A stretch of 9,844 nt of DNA from Propionibacterium sp. (lineage in GTDB: Bacteria; Actinomycetota; Actinomycetes; Actinomycetales; Actinomycetaceae). The stretch spans positions 1 through 9,844 of the forward strand of contig JAKECL010000034.1 in assembly GCA_030460725.1 (NCBI GenBank), written 5' to 3'. This document shows, piece by piece, positions 7,939 to 9,844 of this stretch. How positions within the stretch are numbered: position 1 is the first letter of the stretch; every line of letters starts with the position of its first letter. The position numbers and the translations under genes were made by a program. Below the pieces are notes generated by a model. That model did not search any database. It was not told the origin of the DNA and saw nothing but the letters and a program-made list of their open reading frames with translations.

Positions 7939-7944
7939 CACCCC

Positions 7945-9369
7945 ATGTTCAGCAACTCCGACGAGGTCGTGGATTTCATCGACCGCGAAGGCGTCCAGTT
8001 CGTCGACGTCCGCTTCTGCGACCTGCCTGGGGTCCAGCAGCACTTCACCGTGCCCGCCGCCGAGTTCAAGGGTGCTGCCCTCGAAGACGGCGTCATGTTC
8101 GACGGGTCCTCCGTGCGCGGCTTCACCGCGATCCACGAGTCGGACATGAAGCTCATTGCCGATCCGACCTCGGCCTTCCTCGACCCGTTCCGTGAGGCGA
8201 AGACGCTGATCGTCAACTTCTCGATCGTGGACCCCTTCACCGACGAGCCCTTCTCGCGTGACCCCCGCCAGGTGGCCTCCAAGGCCGAGGCCTACCTGAA
8301 GTCCACCGGGATCGCCGACACCTGCTTCATCGGCGCCGAGGCAGAGTTCTACCTCTTCGACGACGTGCGCTACCAGGTCAAGCCCGAGTACACCTTCTAC
8401 TCCGTGGACTCCGCCGAGGCGTTCTGGAACACCGGACGCGAGGAGGAGGGCGGCAACCTGGGCTACAAGCTGGGCGTGAAGGGGGGATACTTCCCGGTCT
8501 CCCCCAATGACCACTTCGTCGACCTGCGTGACCAGATGGTCACGAACCTCCAGGCCGTGGGCCTCGACATCGAGCGCGCCCACCACGAGGTCGGCTCCGC
8601 CGGGCAGCACGAGATCAACTACCGTTTCGCCTCGCTGACCACGGCGGCCGACGACATGATGAAGTTCAAGTACGTGGTCAAGAACACGGCCGCCCAGTTC
8701 GGCAAGTCCGCGACCTTCATGCCCAAGCCGGTCTTCGGTGACAACGGGTCGGGCATGCACACCCACCAGTCCCTGTGGAAGGGTGGCGAGCCCCTCTTCT
8801 ACGACGAGCGCGGCTACGGCTCCCTGTCCGACACGGCCCGCTGGTACATCGGTGGCCTGCTCAAGCACGCTCCGGCCCTGCTGGCCTTCACCAACCCCTC
8901 GGTGAACTCCTTCCGCCGTCTGGTCCCCGGCTTCGAGGCCCCCGTCAACCTCGTGTACTCGGCCCGCAACCGCTCCGCGTGCATCCGCATCCCCGTCACC
9001 GGCACCTCGCCCAAGGCCAAGCGCGTCGAGTACCGCGTGCCCGATCCCTCGGCGAACCCCTACCTGTCCTTCTCCGCCTGCCTGATGGCGGGCCTGGACG
9101 GTATCCGCAACCGCATCGAGCCTGCCGCCCCGATCGACAAGGACCTCTACGAGCTGCCCCCGGCCGAGTACGAGGACATCGCCAAGCTGCCCAGCTCCCT
9201 GGACTCGGCCCTGGCGAGCCTGGCGGAGGACCACGACTTCCTCACCGAGGGCGACGTCTTCACCCAGGACCTCATCGACACCTGGCTGGACTACAAGGAG
9301 ACCAACGAGGTCGCCCCGCTGCGCAACTACCCCCACCCCTACGAGTTCCAGCTCTACTACAACATCTGA
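7945..9369 (+). CDS. glnA: Glutamine synthetase, type I (GSI-beta)
   Basis: This 474-residue enzyme makes glutamine from glutamate, ammonium and ATP, acting as a cytosolic dodecamer in this family. Visible motifs are MFDGSSVRGF (51-60), the metal-binding GAEAEF (130-135), HHEVGSAGQHEINYRF (213-228), NGSGMHTHQS (267-276) with H272, the NPSVNSFRRLVPGFEAP loop with E331, and the ARNRSACIRIP arginines. The stretch FYSVDSAEAFWNTGREEEGG and onward (about 151-180) is the insertion typical of the GSI-beta group. DKDLYELPP carries Y402, the usual adenylylation tyrosine, so control by a GlnE-type adenylyltransferase is expected, though no such gene is in the window. Length matches housekeeping GlnA of actinobacteria. 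It is divergent from gltBD, placing both halves of the GS-GOGAT cycle side by side. It is probably transcribed alone, since a strong hairpin follows it. Confidence 0.98.
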   Translation: MFSNSDEVVDFIDREGVQFVDVRFCDLPGVQQHFTVPAAEFKGAALEDGVMFDGSSVRGFTAIHESDMKLIADPTSAFLDPFREAKTLIVNFSIVDPFTDEPFSRDPRQVASKAEAYLKSTGIADTCFIGAEAEFYLFDDVRYQVKPEYTFYSVDSAEAFWNTGREEEGGNLGYKLGVKGGYFPVSPNDHFVDLRDQMVTNLQAVGLDIERAHHEVGSAGQHEINYRFASLTTAADDMMKFKYVVKNTAAQFGKSATFMPKPVFGDNGSGMHTHQSLWKGGEPLFYDERGYGSLSDTARWYIGGLLKHAPALLAFTNPSVNSFRRLVPGFEAPVNLVYSARNRSACIRIPVTGTSPKAKRVEYRVPDPSANPYLSFSACLMAGLDGIRNRIEPAAPIDKDLYELPPAEYEDIAKLPSSLDSALASLAEDHDFLTEGDVFTQDLIDTWLDYKETNEVAPLRNYPHPYEFQLYYNI

Positions 9370-9393
9370 TTCCCACCCGGACACGCATGTCGT

Positions 9394-9424
9394 GGACCCC
9401 GGTGCCCCTTGGGCACCGGGGTCC
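9394..9424 (+). terminator. glnA: Intrinsic terminator of glnA
   Basis: A perfect 14-bp stem, GGACCCCGGTGCCC with GGGCACCGGGGTCC, around a 3-nt loop, 25 nt after the glnA stop. No U-tract follows; the next bases are GC-rich. This is common for hairpin terminators in high-GC actinobacteria. Confidence 0.85.
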
Positions 9425-9433
9425 TGCGCGCGC

Positions 9434-9447
9434 GGGACACGTGTCCC
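9434..9447. promoter_or_regulatory. Perfect 14-bp palindrome, possible operator
   Basis: GGGACACGTGTCCC is a perfect dyad with a CACGTG core and no loop, so it is better suited to a dimeric DNA-binding protein than to an RNA hairpin. It sits 10 nt after the glnA terminator and about 25 nt before the candidate -10 of the next gene, next to where its -35 would lie. The regulator is unknown. A second, looped dyad (CCGGGA/TCCCGG, 9454-9469) follows closely. Confidence 0.5.
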
Positions 9448-9471
9448 TGTGCCCCGGGACTCCTCCCGGTC

Positions 9472-9477
9472 CATAAT
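9472..9477 (+). promoter_or_regulatory. Candidate -10 element for the downstream membrane gene
   Basis: CATAAT matches five of six bases of the TATAAT consensus and stands out in very GC-rich sequence. A start site near 9484 would give a leader of about 26 nt before the GTG at 9510. No good -35 is present. Confidence 0.45.
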
Positions 9478-9509
9478 CGGGCAACGATGAGCGACAGGGT
9501 GGCAGCCAC

Positions 9510-9844
9510 GTGGATGCGAAGGTGCAGGCGGAGACCACCCCGTGGCGCCGCTGGGTCGGCACCGGGGTGTGGGTCCTCGCGTGGGCACTGCTCCTCGGCG
9601 GCGGCGTGTGTGCACTCCTGGCCGCCCGTTCCCCCGCAGAACTCGATTTCGAGATCCACCCGGAGTTCTTCCTCCCCGACGCGCTCCTCGCCGCGGTCTA
9701 TGCGCCCGTCGCCGCCCTGGTCCTTCGTCGCAGCTCCCATCCTGCGGGCTGGATCTTCGCAGTGGTCGCCCTGTCCTTCGCCGTCAGCGGCTTCGGTACC
9801 CAGTACTCCGTCCTCGGTGCGTCCCTCCCCGACCTGCCCGCCCA
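9510..9844 (+). CDS. Membrane protein, N-terminal part, sensor histidine kinase-like (cut by window edge)
   Basis: This frame runs open from the TAA at 9474-9476 to the right edge. GTG at 9510 is the best start, with AGGGTGG 7 nt upstream; GTG at 9522 is an alternative. The 111 visible residues begin VDAKVQAETTPWRRW and then hold three likely membrane segments: about 16-39 (VGTGVWVLAWALLLGGG), 55-72 (LPDALLAAVYAPVAALVL), and 80-100. The pattern LVLRRSSHPAGWIFAVVALS, then SGFGTQYSVLG and a PDLP turn, resembles the membrane-embedded N-terminus of many actinobacterial sensor histidine kinases, where a short cytoplasmic R-R-x-x-H-P-x-G-W linker joins two helices. The kinase domain would lie outside the window, so the function is an inference. 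It is separated from glnA by a strong terminator and probably has its own promoter. Confidence 0.6.
   Translation, partial: MDAKVQAETTPWRRWVGTGVWVLAWALLLGGGVCALLAARSPAELDFEIHPEFFLPDALLAAVYAPVAALVLRRSSHPAGWIFAVVALSFAVSGFGTQYSVLGASLPDLPA

Larger units (their letters stand above)
7687..7944. promoter_or_regulatory. Divergent control region between gltB and glnA
   Basis: These 258 nt separate the start codons of gltB (minus) and glnA (plus) and must carry promoters for both. The least GC-rich patch is about 7854-7880 (TACACTCCATTTTGTCATCG and the bases after it), the likeliest site for promoter opening or regulator binding. The word CTTGACC occurs once toward each gene, at 7885-7891 on plus and at the reverse complement of 7748-7754. 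No good -10 follows either at normal spacing. A short GGGCC/GGCCC stem (7718-7733) lies in the predicted gltB leader. I did not find a convincing GlnR- or AmtR-type box, nor a glutamine riboswitch-like structure. Confidence 0.6.

Noticed and set aside
7860..7944. Glutamine riboswitch in the glnA leader
   Set aside because: I could not find a convincing conserved stem set or sequence signature in this short leader.
6943..9369. 808-codon frame that would extend GlnA by about 330 residues
   Set aside because: The added part is antisense to gltB and the divergent spacer, with no family similarity. The real start at 7945 has a strong ribosome site and the normal GlnA N-terminus.
9487..9489. ATG start for the right-edge gene
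   Set aside because: This frame gives an Arg/Ser/Pro-rich product with no helices. The GTG at 9510 in another frame gives a coherent membrane protein with a properly spaced ribosome site.
7771..9615. 614-codon minus-strand frame across glnA
   Set aside because: It is a mirror of the glnA codon pattern in high-GC DNA, Val/Gly/Leu-rich, without recognisable domains.

Overview
The window is high-GC DNA with GC-rich third codon positions, purine-rich Shine-Dalgarno sites and no U-tracts behind its hairpins. It looks like an actinobacterium. A member of the Actinomycetaceae or a relative is plausible, but that is an inference from gene style and not a proof. The core of the window is the GS-GOGAT ammonium assimilation module. 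The glutamate synthase operon gltB-gltD lies on the minus strand (7686 down to 1680). Glutamine synthetase glnA lies on the plus strand (7945-9369). The two face away from each other across a 258-nt control region. GlnA makes glutamine from glutamate and ammonium. GltB and GltD then use glutamine, 2-oxoglutarate and reductant to make two glutamates.

Left flank: positions 1-422 hold no gene I can support, only a cluster of short ACACCAC motifs, some inverted. Positions 423-1508 encode a protein with the layout of actinobacterial AbiEi-like/DUF559 proteins, with a C-terminal PD-(D/E)XK nuclease-like domain. Between this gene and the convergent end of gltD, the spacer is almost entirely repeats: a 5-bp tandem repeat over the first gene's stop codon, a hairpin, and an array of about six 22-bp units with a 44-bp higher-order period that runs into the gltD stop codon.

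Right flank: glnA ends in a perfect 14-bp hairpin terminator. A 140-nt spacer follows, with a perfect 14-bp palindrome and a good -10 hexamer. Then comes the start of a membrane protein (GTG at 9510, cut by the window edge). Its N-terminus resembles the membrane part of actinobacterial sensor histidine kinases.

Most of the window is ordinary core metabolism. I do not see a convincing new multi-gene system. The least explained elements are the 22-bp array, the palindrome upstream of the truncated membrane gene, and the diverged nuclease-like protein.
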